NCBI GenBank assembly: GCA_027491355.1
Contig: JAIXWI010000017.1
Span: 1-39,078, forward strand
Direction of reading: 5' to 3'
DNA length: 39,078 nucleotides
Origin: Bacteroidota bacterium
Lineage (GTDB): Bacteria; Bacteroidota; Bacteroidia; UKL13-3
In this document: piece after piece, positions 25,383-34,348 of the stretch
Position numbering within the stretch: the stretch's first letter is position 1
Layout of the letters: the number at the start of each line of letters is the position of its first letter
Made by a program: the position numbers and the translations under genes
The notes under the pieces: generated by a model
Seen by the model: the letters and a program-made list of their open reading frames with translations, nothing else
Databases searched by the model: none
Told to the model about the DNA's origin: nothing

Positions 25383-26675
25383 TTAATAGTGGCATTTTCC
25401 ACATTCTAAACCACCGTTTTGTGCAACTGTAACCATGCTTTTACCGTCAAGTTTTAACTTAGCATGAAGCTTTTCATAGTAATTGTTATTAGCTACATCT
25501 ACTTTGGCTTCACGGTGACAATTGATACACCATCCCATTTGTAGGCTTCTTTGTTGAGAAACCACTGGCATTTTTTCAATAGGACCATGACAAGCTTGGC
25601 ATTCAACTTTACCTATTTTCACGTGTTGAGCGTGGTTAAAATAAGCATGGTCAGGTAGGTTGTGAATACGCACCCATTTGATAGGGGTTTTCTCCTTCGT
25701 AGGGTCGTAAGCTCTTTTTTCTGCATCCCAACCTACTGCATTGTATATTTTTTGGATTTCAGGTGATACTGAACCATTGTATTTTTCTTTTGCTTGAACA
25801 TGCATGTGACAATTCATACAAGTGCTTGGAGAAGGAATAGATGCTTGTTTGCCTTTATCTGCTCCGTTGTGACAATACAAACAATTTATTTTGTAGGTAC
25901 CAGCATGTAATTCATGAGAGTATTTTATAGGTTGTTCTGGTGCATAACCTTTTTGAACGCCAATGTATTTATTACCGTAATCAAAGCCATACAATCCAAA
26001 TACCAACATAAATAACAAGGAAACCATCAACGTGCCAACAACTGGATGTTTAACAAATAATTTGTATCTGAAACTGGCTTTGTTTTGCTTCCAAGAGATA
26101 GCTATTGGTTCTGAGTTTTCTTCAGTAGCTGGGAATTTTTGTGCATGCAATTCATCTACTACTTTCTTTACTTTGTTGATGACAAATAACAATACCACTA
26201 ATATAAGTGTCATCACCAACAATGCCCAGAAGGTTGTTTGGCTGTAAAATCCACTATTGTTTGAGTTTGATTCAGTTTTGCTGGTTCCATCTCCAGCTAC
26301 ACTTGCAGTAGCTGTGGTTTGAGCAGGCTGTTCACTCTCTTTTTGAATGTAATCTACAATGGATTTAATTTCTGCATCGCTCAATTGTTCAAACGAAGTC
26401 ATTACTGATTCATTGTTTTCTTTGTACAATGCAACAGCAGTAGGGTCTCCTGATTTGATGAGTGCTTGAGAGTTTTTAATCCATTTTAATAGCCACTCGG
26501 GATTTCTTCTTTTGTGAACATCCTTTAAAGCCGGACCAACTATTTTATCGTTGATGGCATGGCAAGCCGTACAATTGGCTTTGAAAATTTTTTCTCCTTC
26601 AGTGGCATCTGCCAATACTGAATTCAGTGAGAAAACAAAAATTACAACAAATGCGAGTAATCGATAAATCTTCAT
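25383..26675 (-). CDS. actA: Alternative complex III subunit ActA (multihaem cytochrome c, six CxxCH motifs)
   Basis: 430 residues in two parts. Residues 1-22 are a signal peptide, and 23-115 form a mono-haem cytochrome c domain (CTACH at 35-39, VGPALKDVHKRRNPEWLLKW as in class I cytochromes, Met candidate at VMTSF). After a Ser/Thr-rich linker come a membrane helix at about 148-166 and another at about 213-230, then the pentahaem part with CLYCH (265), CMNCH (286), CQACH (359), CINCH (383) and CGKCH (425). ActA is the periplasmic electron-delivery subunit. The best-described ActA proteins carry five haems, so the N-terminal domain looks like an added cytochrome c. It is the first gene of the operon, preceded by 294 nt without a gene. 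Confidence 0.93.
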   Translation of the reverse strand: MKIYRLLAFVVIFVFSLNSVLADATEGEKIFKANCTACHAINDKIVGPALKDVHKRRNPEWLLKWIKNSQALIKSGDPTAVALYKENNESVMTSFEQLSDAEIKSIVDYIQKESEQPAQTTATASVAGDGTSKTESNSNNSGFYSQTTFWALLVMTLILVVLLFVINKVKKVVDELHAQKFPATEENSEPIAISWKQNKASFRYKLFVKHPVVGTLMVSLLFMLVFGLYGFDYGNKYIGVQKGYAPEQPIKYSHELHAGTYKINCLYCHNGADKGKQASIPSPSTCMNCHMHVQAKEKYNGSVSPEIQKIYNAVGWDAEKRAYDPTKEKTPIKWVRIHNLPDHAYFNHAQHVKIGKVECQACHGPIEKMPVVSQQRSLQMGWCINCHREAKVDVANNNYYEKLHAKLKLDGKSMVTVAQNGGLECGKCHY

Positions 26676-26969
26676 TTATATAATGATTTTCTGTTAGTTT
26701 GGGTTCTGTCAAAGCTTTGTCAAAGGTGAATGGTTCGACTCAGACAATTTGGAACACTGCTGCGAATATAATATGAATTCTATTTGCTAAAAGCCTTGTG
26801 TAAAAAAAAATCTATTTAGAAAGTTTCTAAAATTCATATTCAAAGCCAAGTATTGTAAGTGTTTTGGTTTAAATATTTGTTTTTTAGGAGATTAGTTAAA
26901 ATACAATAAAAATAACGCTCAATGTAAAAAAATGTATTGGTACACAATTTTGTACAAGAATCCCATTAA
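26676..26969. other. Gene-free stretch upstream of the act operon
   Basis: 294 nt between the actA start and the end of the WbpM-like gene, both on the minus strand. AT-rich, with several short frames and no credible gene. It should hold the act promoter. I see no full TTTG / TAnnTTTG pair; the nearest is AAGCTTTG (minus strand, 26717-26710), one base off the -7 pattern, inside the repeat listed separately. No hairpin with a T run marks the end of the WbpM-like gene's transcript. Confidence 0.6.
26708..26725. repeat. Helically phased GTCAAAG direct repeat upstream of actA
   Basis: GTCAAAG occurs at 26708-26714 and 26719-26725, 11 nt apart start to start, or about one helical turn. The two copies also create the 10-bp palindrome CAAAGCTTTG. 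Lying 33-50 nt before actA, it could be a regulator site or part of the promoter; both are inference. Confidence 0.35.
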
Positions 26970-28895
26970 CTAGTGGTCCAATTGTTCATAAACTGAATTT
27001 TTACTTTTAAATTCAGGAACAATTGATTTCATTTTGGCCACAATAGACATCATGTTTTGGGTTTCATACAAAGCTATCAACTCGTTTATTTGATTTGAAA
27101 CGGTTTCAAAGTTGTTTTCTTTAACATTAGCTATCATTATTTTATGGTGATGGGTAGGTATTGTATTTTCGCCATCGTTGAGAAGTTCTTCATAGATTTT
27201 TTCACCGGGTCTTAAACCTGTGTAAACAATTTGAATATCCTTTCCAAGTGTTAGCCCCGATAACTTGACCATTTTTTTGGCTAAATCAATAATTTTTATT
27301 GAATTACCCATGTCAAAAATAAATATTTCTCCTCCTTGACCCATATGACCAGCCTCTAGTACCAACTGACTCGCTTCAGGAATGGTCATGAAATACCGAG
27401 TTATTTCTGGGTGTGTCACAGTTATAGGGCCACCTTCTTCAATTTGTTTTCTGAATCTAGGAATAACTGAACCACTAGAACCTAGTACATTTCCAAATCG
27501 AGTGGTAATAAACTGGGTTGTTTTACCTTGTTTTTTGATTTCATTGAACAAGGATTGTACATAAATTTCAGCAATACGTTTACTTGCACCCATCACATTT
27601 GTGGGATTGACGGCTTTATCTGTGCTTACCATCACAAATTTACTCACACCAAATTCTACTGATGTGTCAGCCAATGTTTTGGTTCCTTTTACATTCACCC
27701 ATACTGCTTCGCTAGGATTTTCTTCCATTAAAGGAACATGTTTGTATGCCGCAGCATGGTAAATAATTTCAGGATTGTATTTTTCGAATATGTTTTTTAG
27801 TCTGGAATAATTTGTGATGTCAGCAAGCACAATTTCAATCGATACATTTTCATCTTTGAAATTTGATTTTAAGAAAGCTTCAAGGTCATATAACCTAACT
27901 TCTGATTTGTCCAAACAGATAATTTTTTTTGGCCTAAATTTGAGTATTTGAATGACCAACTCGGAACCGATAGAACCCGCAGCACCAGAAACCAATACAA
28001 CTTTATTATTGAGTTGTTTGTTGATTTGTGTGATGTCAAGTTCAATGATTTCTCTTTCAATTAAGTCTTCAATTTTGATGGCCTTTATTTGATTAAAGCT
28101 CAATTCTCCATTGATCCATTTTTCAATAGGAGGAATGGTTTTAACATTCAAATTCAAGTTCAAGCATATTTCAACGAGTTCTTGTTTTTTAGATTTAGTG
28201 ATAGATGGGATAGCTATGATTAAGTTTTCAATATTGTATTTTTTGATGGTATCTTCAAATTGTGAGCGCCCATCATATATTTTTACTCCATCTAACATTT
28301 TGCGGTATTTGTTGGAGCTATCGTCAAAAAACACAACTACTTTTCCAGCTCCTCTGCTCTCCATTTCTAATTTCCGTTTTGTAGTTAAACCTGATTCACC
28401 TGCTCCATAAATTGCATAATTGATGGTTTGGGAATTGTTATTTGCTATGATTCTGATGTAAAGTAATTTGATGAAAACTCTGAATGAAGACAAAAAGAAA
28501 ATTGAAAGACAAAAATCTATCAAGATAATTGACTTAGGGAAGAAGGTTATGTCTGATCCCAAGGTAGAATTCAGTATAAAATCTGATAGCAACATCAATA
28601 CACTAGATGTAGACATTGCATAAAAAATTCTCAACCCATCTTGTACACTGGTATGCCTAATTATAAAGGTATGTAACCTGAAATAACCAATTGTCAAGCC
28701 TTTGATAAAAATATACAAAGGAAGTACCCTCAGTGCAAGAACAATTTGAACAGATACATCTCCTACAGGGTAGAAGCTAAACCTTGTAAATAAAGATAAA
28801 ATATAACCAATGATACACAATGAAATATCAAACAAAAAAATGATCCATCTTGGGATTTTACTTGATTTTGTAAATATGAATTTTAGAAATTCCAT
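26970..28895 (-). CDS. WbpM/CapD-family membrane UDP-GlcNAc 4,6-dehydratase
   Basis: 641 residues. Four N-terminal membrane helices (about 17-37, 46-68, 90-107, 121-143) precede a first Rossmann domain (YAIYGAGESGL, 160-170) and a second, catalytic SDR domain (LVSGAAGSIGSELV, 301-314). The catalytic region reads VMVSTDKAVNPTNVMGASKR: the Tyr of the SDR Y-x3-K pair is Met435, with Lys439, the Ser-Met-Lys form typical of WbpM-like enzymes. These convert UDP-GlcNAc to UDP-4-keto-6-deoxy-GlcNAc, the precursor of QuiNAc and FucNAc. It is divergent, with 355 nt between, from the sugar operon at 29251 that includes WbpV-like and WbpL-like genes, its usual partners. A TATATTTG -7-like element lies at 28953-28946 without a good -33 box. 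Confidence 0.92.
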   Translation of the reverse strand: MEFLKFIFTKSSKIPRWIIFLFDISLCIIGYILSLFTRFSFYPVGDVSVQIVLALRVLPLYIFIKGLTIGYFRLHTFIIRHTSVQDGLRIFYAMSTSSVLMLLSDFILNSTLGSDITFFPKSIILIDFCLSIFFLSSFRVFIKLLYIRIIANNNSQTINYAIYGAGESGLTTKRKLEMESRGAGKVVVFFDDSSNKYRKMLDGVKIYDGRSQFEDTIKKYNIENLIIAIPSITKSKKQELVEICLNLNLNVKTIPPIEKWINGELSFNQIKAIKIEDLIEREIIELDITQINKQLNNKVVLVSGAAGSIGSELVIQILKFRPKKIICLDKSEVRLYDLEAFLKSNFKDENVSIEIVLADITNYSRLKNIFEKYNPEIIYHAAAYKHVPLMEENPSEAVWVNVKGTKTLADTSVEFGVSKFVMVSTDKAVNPTNVMGASKRIAEIYVQSLFNEIKKQGKTTQFITTRFGNVLGSSGSVIPRFRKQIEEGGPITVTHPEITRYFMTIPEASQLVLEAGHMGQGGEIFIFDMGNSIKIIDLAKKMVKLSGLTLGKDIQIVYTGLRPGEKIYEELLNDGENTIPTHHHKIMIANVKENNFETVSNQINELIALYETQNMMSIVAKMKSIVPEFKSKNSVYEQLDH

Positions 28896-29250
28896 TGAAT
28901 TTATGAAGATAGCAAGCTACAAATAATACTTTGAAATAGAAAATTCAAATATAAGATATGAAGAACCAAGTTGTAAAAAAAAATCTGTTTGTTTGTGTTT
29001 TTTTGTCATGATTTATGAGTGCTGTTTTCAAAAAAAAGATACTTTAGTCAATATTAAAAGATATTTAATTGATGTTTAAAATGACAATAACAAGAGTAAT
29101 TATGGCTGCATGGTTCAAGTTTTCAGCTATTTATGGATAATAACTACGAGCTCAAAAACTAAGATAAAAAAATAGAACTTTTAATTAAATTTGAGGACTA
29201 TTACTATGGTTTGTACTGACTAGAAAATAGTTTCCGTTAATTTTAAATTT
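28896..29250. other. Divergent AT-rich intergenic region of the polysaccharide locus
   Basis: 355 nt between two divergent genes. No credible gene; the few ATG frames stop within 20 codons. Two elements match the -7 pattern TAnnTTTG: TATATTTG at 28953-28946 (minus, toward the WbpM-like gene) and TAAATTTG at 29186-29193 (plus, toward the TviB-like gene), giving leaders of about 50 nt, but neither has a TTTG at the right distance. Several A/T homopolymer runs are present. No strong hairpin seen. Confidence 0.5.
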
Positions 29251-30516
29251 ATGATCAAAAATGAAAAAACAATTGCAATAATAGGCTTGGGTTATGTTGG
29301 TTTGCCCCTTGCAGTTGAGTTCGGAAAAATTGTCAATACAATTGGTTTCGACATATATGAGAATCGTATCAAAGAACTGAAAGAGGGTATAGACAGAACT
29401 TTAGAAACAAGCAAAGAAGAGTTAAATTCAGCCACAAAGTTAAAGCTAACTCACAATGTAGCAGACCTAACATCAGCACAAATATTTATTGTAACAGTAC
29501 CTACTCCAATTGACAAAAACAATAAGCCAGATTTAAATCCTTTACTTTCTGCCAGTAAATCAGTTGGTACTGTTCTTAAAAAAGGAGATATTGTAATCTA
29601 TGAATCTACCGTTTTTCCCGGATGTACTGAAGAAGAGTGCGTACCAATTTTAGAAAAAGCAAGTGGGCTTCAATTCAACATAGATTTTTATTGTGGATAT
29701 TCTCCAGAGCGAATAGTGCCAGGAGACAAGGAACGCACACTGACAAAAATTAAAAAAATCACTTCTGGTTCTACACCTGAAATAGCTCATGAAATTGATC
29801 AATTATACCTACAAATCATCAAAGCAGGAACATATTTAGCACCAAGTATCAAAGTTGCAGAAGCTGCAAAAGTCATCGAAAATTGTCAAAGAGATTTAAA
29901 CATTTCATTTGTCAATGAGTTAGCGCTCATCTTTGATAGGATGCAAATTGACACAACAGAAGTACTTGAAGCAGCAGGCACCAAATTCAATTTCTTGCCT
30001 TTTAAGCCAGGTTTAGTTGGAGGACATTGCATTTCAGTAGATCCTTATTATTTAACTACAAAAGCTGAATCACTTGGTTACTACCCTGAAGTAATACATT
30101 CAGGTAGAAGAATCAATGACAATATGGGGGAGTTTATCGCCAATAAAGTTGTAAAACTGATGATCCATAAAAACCTCACCATAAAAGGCTCAAAGGTATT
30201 GGTAATGGGTATCACCTTCAAGGAGAATTGTCCTGATTTGAGAAATTCAAAGGTCATAGATGTTATCAATGAATTGAAAGAATTTGAATTGGAGGTAGAC
30301 GTGTTCGACCCTCAGGCAGATGCTGATGAAGTTTTTCATGAATATGGTTTGAACTTAAAGCAACAGTCTGAGCTCATTCAATACAATGCTGTGATACATG
30401 CAGTATCACACAAAGAATTTAATCAGTTCAATTTCCAATCAATTATGAATTCCAATGCTGTATTGTATGATGTGAAGTCTGTACTTCCCAAACATATGGT
30501 AGACGGTAGGTTGTAA
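29251..30516 (+). CDS. Nucleotide sugar dehydrogenase, TviB/WbpO type (UDP-HexNAc 6-dehydrogenase)
   Basis: 421 residues of the UDP-glucose/GDP-mannose dehydrogenase family, a four-electron oxidation of the sugar C6 to a uronic acid using two NAD+. N-terminal Rossmann motif IGLGYVGLPL (residues 11-20), VTVPTP (81-86), YESTVFPGCTEEECVP (117-132), the domain-joining helix EAAKVIENCQRDLNISFVNE (204-223), and catalytic GLVGGHCISVDPYYL with Cys260. The wording around the Cys and FNFLPFKPGL resembles TviB and WbpO, which act on UDP-GlcNAc or UDP-GalNAc, more than UDP-glucose dehydrogenases. It is the first gene of a plus-strand operon, 12 nt before gmd. The exact substrate is inference. Confidence 0.92.
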   Translation: MIKNEKTIAIIGLGYVGLPLAVEFGKIVNTIGFDIYENRIKELKEGIDRTLETSKEELNSATKLKLTHNVADLTSAQIFIVTVPTPIDKNNKPDLNPLLSASKSVGTVLKKGDIVIYESTVFPGCTEEECVPILEKASGLQFNIDFYCGYSPERIVPGDKERTLTKIKKITSGSTPEIAHEIDQLYLQIIKAGTYLAPSIKVAEAAKVIENCQRDLNISFVNELALIFDRMQIDTTEVLEAAGTKFNFLPFKPGLVGGHCISVDPYYLTTKAESLGYYPEVIHSGRRINDNMGEFIANKVVKLMIHKNLTIKGSKVLVMGITFKENCPDLRNSKVIDVINELKEFELEVDVFDPQADADEVFHEYGLNLKQQSELIQYNAVIHAVSHKEFNQFNFQSIMNSNAVLYDVKSVLPKHMVDGRL

Positions 30517-30528
30517 AAATAAAAAAAG

Positions 30529-31668
30529 ATGTCAAAAATTGCATTGATAACCGGTGTAACCGGTCAGGATGGTTCTTATTTAGCCGAATTGTTATTGTCA
30601 AAAGGTTATGAGGTACATGGAATCAAAAGAAGAAGTTCTTTATTCAATACAGATAGAATAGATCATTTGTACCAAGATCCGCATGAAAAAAACATACATT
30701 TCAAACTACATTTTGGAGATTTAACAGATGCTACCAATTTAATCAGAATCATACAAGAGGTTCAACCTGATGAAATTTATAATTTGGCTGCAATGAGTCA
30801 TGTTCATGTCAGCTTTGAAACGCCAGAATATACAGCCAATGCAGATGGATTAGGTACTTTAAGAATTTTAGAAGCAGTTAGATTGTTAGGACTCACAAAA
30901 AAAACAAAAATTTACCAAGCATCAACTTCTGAATTGTATGGTTTGGTTCAAGCTGTTCCACAGTCTGAATCGACTCCATTTTATCCTAGGTCACCATATG
31001 CTGTAGCTAAACTTTATGCATATTGGATTACTGTGAATTACCGTGAGGCATACCAAATGTTTGCATGCAATGGAATTTTGTTCAATCATGAAAGCCCTGT
31101 AAGAGGAGAAACATTTGTTACAAGAAAAATAACCAGAGCAGCTGCTAAAATAGTTTTAGGTATGCAATCACAATTGTATTTGGGCAATCTGAATGCCCAA
31201 AGAGATTGGGGACATGCAAAAGATTATGTTGAGGCTATGTATTTAATGCTTCAACAGGAACAAGCAGAAGATTTTGTAATTGCAACTGGAATAACAACAT
31301 CAATTAGAGAATTTGTAAAGATGGTTTTTGCGGAGTTAGGAGTGAATCTAGAATTCAAAGGTAACCTAATTGACGAAGTTGGATTCATTTCCTCTATTGA
31401 TAAAGAAAAACTCAATCAATTAGGAGTAGCTAATTGTCCATTGAAAATAGGCGATGAAATCATTGCTGTAGATCCACGTTATTTTAGGCCAACTGAAGTT
31501 GATTTATTGGTTGGAGATGCTACCAAGGCTCAAAACAAATTGAATTGGAAACCTAAATTCAATCTGAAATCATTGGTTGAAGATATGGTTTTGTCGGATT
31601 TGAAATTAATGCATAAAGAAAAGTTCTTATTCGATGCTGGTCATTCTATTTTCAACCAAAACGAGTAG
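30529..31668 (+). CDS. gmd: GDP-mannose 4,6-dehydratase
   Basis: 379 residues, an SDR enzyme that converts GDP-D-mannose to GDP-4-keto-6-deoxy-mannose. Seen: [17 protein letters not shown] (7-23), the Gmd-specific [45 protein letters not shown], the catalytic STSELYG and [14 protein letters not shown] with Tyr-x3-Lys, and [15 protein letters not shown]. Length is slightly above the usual 350-373. The product is the branch point to GDP-fucose, GDP-rhamnose or GDP-perosamine; no partner enzyme for those is encoded in the window, so the final sugar is open. It sits 12 nt after the dehydrogenase gene and 26 nt before a glycosyltransferase gene. Confidence 0.95.
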   Translation: MSKIALITGVTGQDGSYLAELLLSKGYEVHGIKRRSSLFNTDRIDHLYQDPHEKNIHFKLHFGDLTDATNLIRIIQEVQPDEIYNLAAMSHVHVSFETPEYTANADGLGTLRILEAVRLLGLTKKTKIYQASTSELYGLVQAVPQSESTPFYPRSPYAVAKLYAYWITVNYREAYQMFACNGILFNHESPVRGETFVTRKITRAAAKIVLGMQSQLYLGNLNAQRDWGHAKDYVEAMYLMLQQEQAEDFVIATGITTSIREFVKMVFAELGVNLEFKGNLIDEVGFISSIDKEKLNQLGVANCPLKIGDEIIAVDPRYFRPTEVDLLVGDATKAQNKLNWKPKFNLKSLVEDMVLSDLKLMHKEKFLFDAGHSIFNQNE

Positions 31669-31694
31669 TTTCCAATTACTTTTACATACCAAGT

Positions 31695-32447
31695 TTGAAA
31701 GTATCTATTGTTACAGTTTGTAAAAATGTAGAAGCATCTATTGAGCTTACACTGTTATCGGTATTAAAACAAGATTATTCAAATATCGAATTTATCATTA
31801 TAGATGGTAAATCGAGTGATGGTACAAACCAGATTTTAAAAAAATACCAAAATCATTTTGCGTTTTACATCAGTGAACCTGATCATTCTCTTTATGAGGC
31901 TTTGAACAAAGGAATCCGTGCCTCAACAGGCGAAATCATAGGTTTTCTTCATGCAGGAGATGTTTTTTATAATCATGAAGTTATTTCAAAAATTGTTTCA
32001 GTTTTTTCAAAGGAAAACAATACAGAAGCCGTATATACAGATGTTTGCTTTGTGAACAATTATAATAAAATTGTAAGGTATATTCGGCCTCAATATTTTG
32101 CTTTAAATGACTTTAGAAAAGGCTTAATGCCTCCACATCCAGGTTTTTTCTGCAAAAAATCATGCTACAATCAACAAGGTTTGTTCAATGAAGCATTCGA
32201 AATTGCTTCAGATTTTGATATGTTGCTACGCTTGTTATACTTGAAAAAAATCAGTGCAAAATATTTACCAATTTTATCGGTTAATATGCGAACTGGTGGT
32301 AAAAGCAACAATGGTTTGAAAAGTTATTTTATTAAAACAAAAGAAATCATTGGTTCTTTGAAATCTCATCAAATTAAATCTTCTTTTACAGTGGTTTTAT
32401 TTAGATTTATATTTAAATTAAAACAGTTTAAATCAATCAATAACTAA
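31695..32447 (+). CDS. Family 2 glycosyltransferase
   Basis: 250 residues with a GT-A fold. The start VSIVTVCKNVEASIELTLLS, then VLKQDYSNIEFIIIDGKSSD, is the nucleotide-binding half; DHSLYEALNKGIRASTGEII and GFLHAGDVFY contain the metal-binding acidic residue, and MPPHPGFFCKK and ASDFDMLLRLL are the acceptor-side blocks seen in the WcaA-like branch. It would transfer one sugar of the repeat unit at the cytoplasmic membrane face; donor and acceptor are unknown. The start is TTG at 31695, in register with the family start; no ATG is available. The next gene begins 9 nt after the stop. It is the only clear GT2 of this locus within the window. Confidence 0.88.
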   Translation: MKVSIVTVCKNVEASIELTLLSVLKQDYSNIEFIIIDGKSSDGTNQILKKYQNHFAFYISEPDHSLYEALNKGIRASTGEIIGFLHAGDVFYNHEVISKIVSVFSKENNTEAVYTDVCFVNNYNKIVRYIRPQYFALNDFRKGLMPPHPGFFCKKSCYNQQGLFNEAFEIASDFDMLLRLLYLKKISAKYLPILSVNMRTGGKSNNGLKSYFIKTKEIIGSLKSHQIKSSFTVVLFRFIFKLKQFKSINN

Positions 32448-32455
32448 TTCATTCT

Positions 32456-33406
32456 ATGTCTATTTTAGTTTCAGGAACTACTGGTTTTGTTGGGAAGCAC
32501 CTGATTGCTTATTTAAACGTTAAATTCCCCAATCAGCAAATTTTTCATTTAAACAGGTTAAAAACCAATTCTGAAACGGGTATCACATGGGAGCAAATTA
32601 CACAAAACAACATGCCTGCAATTTCAAGTATTGTACATTTAGCAGGAATGGCTCATGATACAAAAAACAATACCAACGAGCACGTTTATTTCGAGGTCAA
32701 TACAGAATTAACTGTTAAATTATTCAAAAGCTTTTTGGCATCGCATGCAAATCAATTTATTTACATCAGTTCAGTAAAAGCAGTTGCAGATCAAGTAGAA
32801 ACCCTTCTGAAAGAAGATATGCACCCAAGTCCACAAACAGCATATGGGAGGTCTAAATTAGCAGCTGAAACTCAAATAACAGAATTACTCACAGCATATC
32901 TTGCTAAGCATCCAACAAGCAATAAAAAGTTATACATTCTGAGGCCATGTATGATTCATGGGCCTGGTAATAAAGGGAATCTCAATCTTTTGTATAATTT
33001 TATCCAAAAGGGTTTACCTTATCCTTTAGCTGCCTTTAATAACAAACGATCTTTTTTAAGTATTTTTAATTTAGTCTATGTCATTGGAAAGCTCATAGAA
33101 AGCCATATTCCTTCAGGAGTTTATCACATTGCTGATGACGACTACCTTAGTACAAACCAACTGATTGACACCATTGCAGAAATGAACAAAAAAAAGGTAT
33201 TCAAACTCTATATCCCTCAGAAGTTGGTTAGAGCCATTTTTAAATTTTTTGATGTGATTAATTTTCCAATTCAAACAGAACAATTGAACAAAATGGTTGA
33301 AAATTATCAAGTGAGTAACGAAAAAATTCTAAGAGAACTGAACTTGAAACTTCCTGTTTCTTCCATAGACGGTTTAAAAATTACAATCAATTCATTTAAA
33401 AAATAA
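32456..33406 (+). CDS. NAD-dependent epimerase/dehydratase, WbpV-like 4-ketoreductase
   Basis: 316 residues, extended SDR fold. N-terminal ILVSGTTGFVGKHLIAYL, then SSIVHLAGMAHDT, YISSVKAVADQ (catalytic Ser) and TAYGRSKLAAE (Tyr-x3-Lys), followed by ILRPCMIHGPGNKGNLN. The HLAGMAHD and LRP-x-x-x-x-GPG-x-KGN pattern resembles the WbpV/WbpK group, which reduces UDP-4-keto-6-deoxy-HexNAc (the WbpM product) to UDP-QuiNAc or UDP-FucNAc. The next gene, 2 nt downstream, is the WbpL/WecA-like initiating transferase, the same pairing as in Pseudomonas O-antigen loci, and a WbpM-like gene is divergent from this operon. Subgroup and product are inference from this context. Confidence 0.8.
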   Translation: MSILVSGTTGFVGKHLIAYLNVKFPNQQIFHLNRLKTNSETGITWEQITQNNMPAISSIVHLAGMAHDTKNNTNEHVYFEVNTELTVKLFKSFLASHANQFIYISSVKAVADQVETLLKEDMHPSPQTAYGRSKLAAETQITELLTAYLAKHPTSNKKLYILRPCMIHGPGNKGNLNLLYNFIQKGLPYPLAAFNNKRSFLSIFNLVYVIGKLIESHIPSGVYHIADDDYLSTNQLIDTIAEMNKKKVFKLYIPQKLVRAIFKFFDVINFPIQTEQLNKMVENYQVSNEKILRELNLKLPVSSIDGLKITINSFKK

Positions 33407-33408
33407 CT

Positions 33409-34338
33409 ATGGTTTTAGAGTTACTGATCTTATCAATTCTATTATTTGTATTAGAGTTTACTTTTATAAAAGTATCACAATATTTTAAAATAATAGATTT
33501 ACCCAATGAAAGAAGCTCTCATCAAATTCCTACAATTAGAGGTGGTGGAATTGTTTTTGTTATAGCTACACTTTTCTATTTCATACAATACAATTTCCAA
33601 TTTCCTTATTTAGTTTTAGCTGTCTGCATTGTTGGAACAATCAGTTTCTGGGACGATGTAAAATCACTTTCAAATAAAGTCAGGTTTACTTTCCATTTAA
33701 TTGCTATGTTACTTGTTTTCTATCAATTAGACTTGTTCCATGTCCTTTCACCAGTATATACATGCATTGCGTTGGTTTTGTTTATTGGTATCCTAAATGC
33801 ATACAACTTTATGGATGGGATCAATAGCATAACAGCTTTGTATTCACTTTCTATTTTAATTCCATTTGCATTAACAGAAACGGATTACTCTTTAAAAATG
33901 CTTGAAATTTATATTGTAATTTCAGTGATTGTTTTCTCATTTTTTAATATCAGAAAAGTAGCAAAAGTATTTGCAGGAGATATTGGAAGTATAGCAATGT
34001 CTATACTCATCGTATTTTTAATCATCTCCAGAATGAAGGAGACTGGAAATTATACTTTAATTGGCGTTTTGTTAGTGTATGGTGTAGATACCATATTTAC
34101 GCTAATGCACAGGATTTATAAAAAGGAAAATATATTCAAGGCACATCGTCAGCACTTGTATCAATTCCTTACCAACGAGGATAAACATGCTCATATAAAA
34201 ATTGGCATGTTTTATTCAATCATACAGTTTGGACTCAATGTGTTGTTGTTGAATCAGCAGGTAAGTTTGATTGTATTCATTGGTCTGGTTTTTTTATTTA
34301 GTCTTTTGTATTGGAAGCTTAAATGGAAATACATTTAA
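33409..34338 (+). CDS. WecA/WbpL-like undecaprenyl-phosphate sugar-1-phosphate transferase (MraY/GT4 superfamily)
   Basis: 309 residues with about ten membrane helices. Hallmarks: DLPNERSSHQIPTIRGGGIV after the first helix, the Asp-Asp pair in FWDDVKSLSNKVR, NAYNFMDGINSI, FAGDIGSIAMSI, and the C-terminal cytoplasmic loop motif AHRQHLYQFL. Such enzymes start a polysaccharide by moving a HexNAc-1-phosphate (GlcNAc, QuiNAc or FucNAc) from its UDP form to undecaprenyl phosphate. The pairing with the WbpV-like gene 2 nt upstream favours a WbpL-type FucNAc/QuiNAc substrate. It is somewhat shorter than WecA of enterobacteria. It is the last gene of the plus-strand operon and is followed by a strong bidirectional hairpin terminator. 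Confidence 0.9.
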   Translation: MVLELLILSILLFVLEFTFIKVSQYFKIIDLPNERSSHQIPTIRGGGIVFVIATLFYFIQYNFQFPYLVLAVCIVGTISFWDDVKSLSNKVRFTFHLIAMLLVFYQLDLFHVLSPVYTCIALVLFIGILNAYNFMDGINSITALYSLSILIPFALTETDYSLKMLEIYIVISVIVFSFFNIRKVAKVFAGDIGSIAMSILIVFLIISRMKETGNYTLIGVLLVYGVDTIFTLMHRIYKKENIFKAHRQHLYQFLTNEDKHAHIKIGMFYSIIQFGLNVLLLNQQVSLIVFIGLVFLFSLLYWKLKWKYI

Positions 34339-34348
34339 ACTCATTCAT

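Noticed and set aside
29186-29213. TTTG-N16-TTTG pair before the TviB-like gene as a -33/-7 promoter
   Set aside because: The downstream box is TATGGTTTG, with three bases between TA and TTTG, and the spacing is too short. Only the isolated TAAATTTG was kept, as a weak hint.
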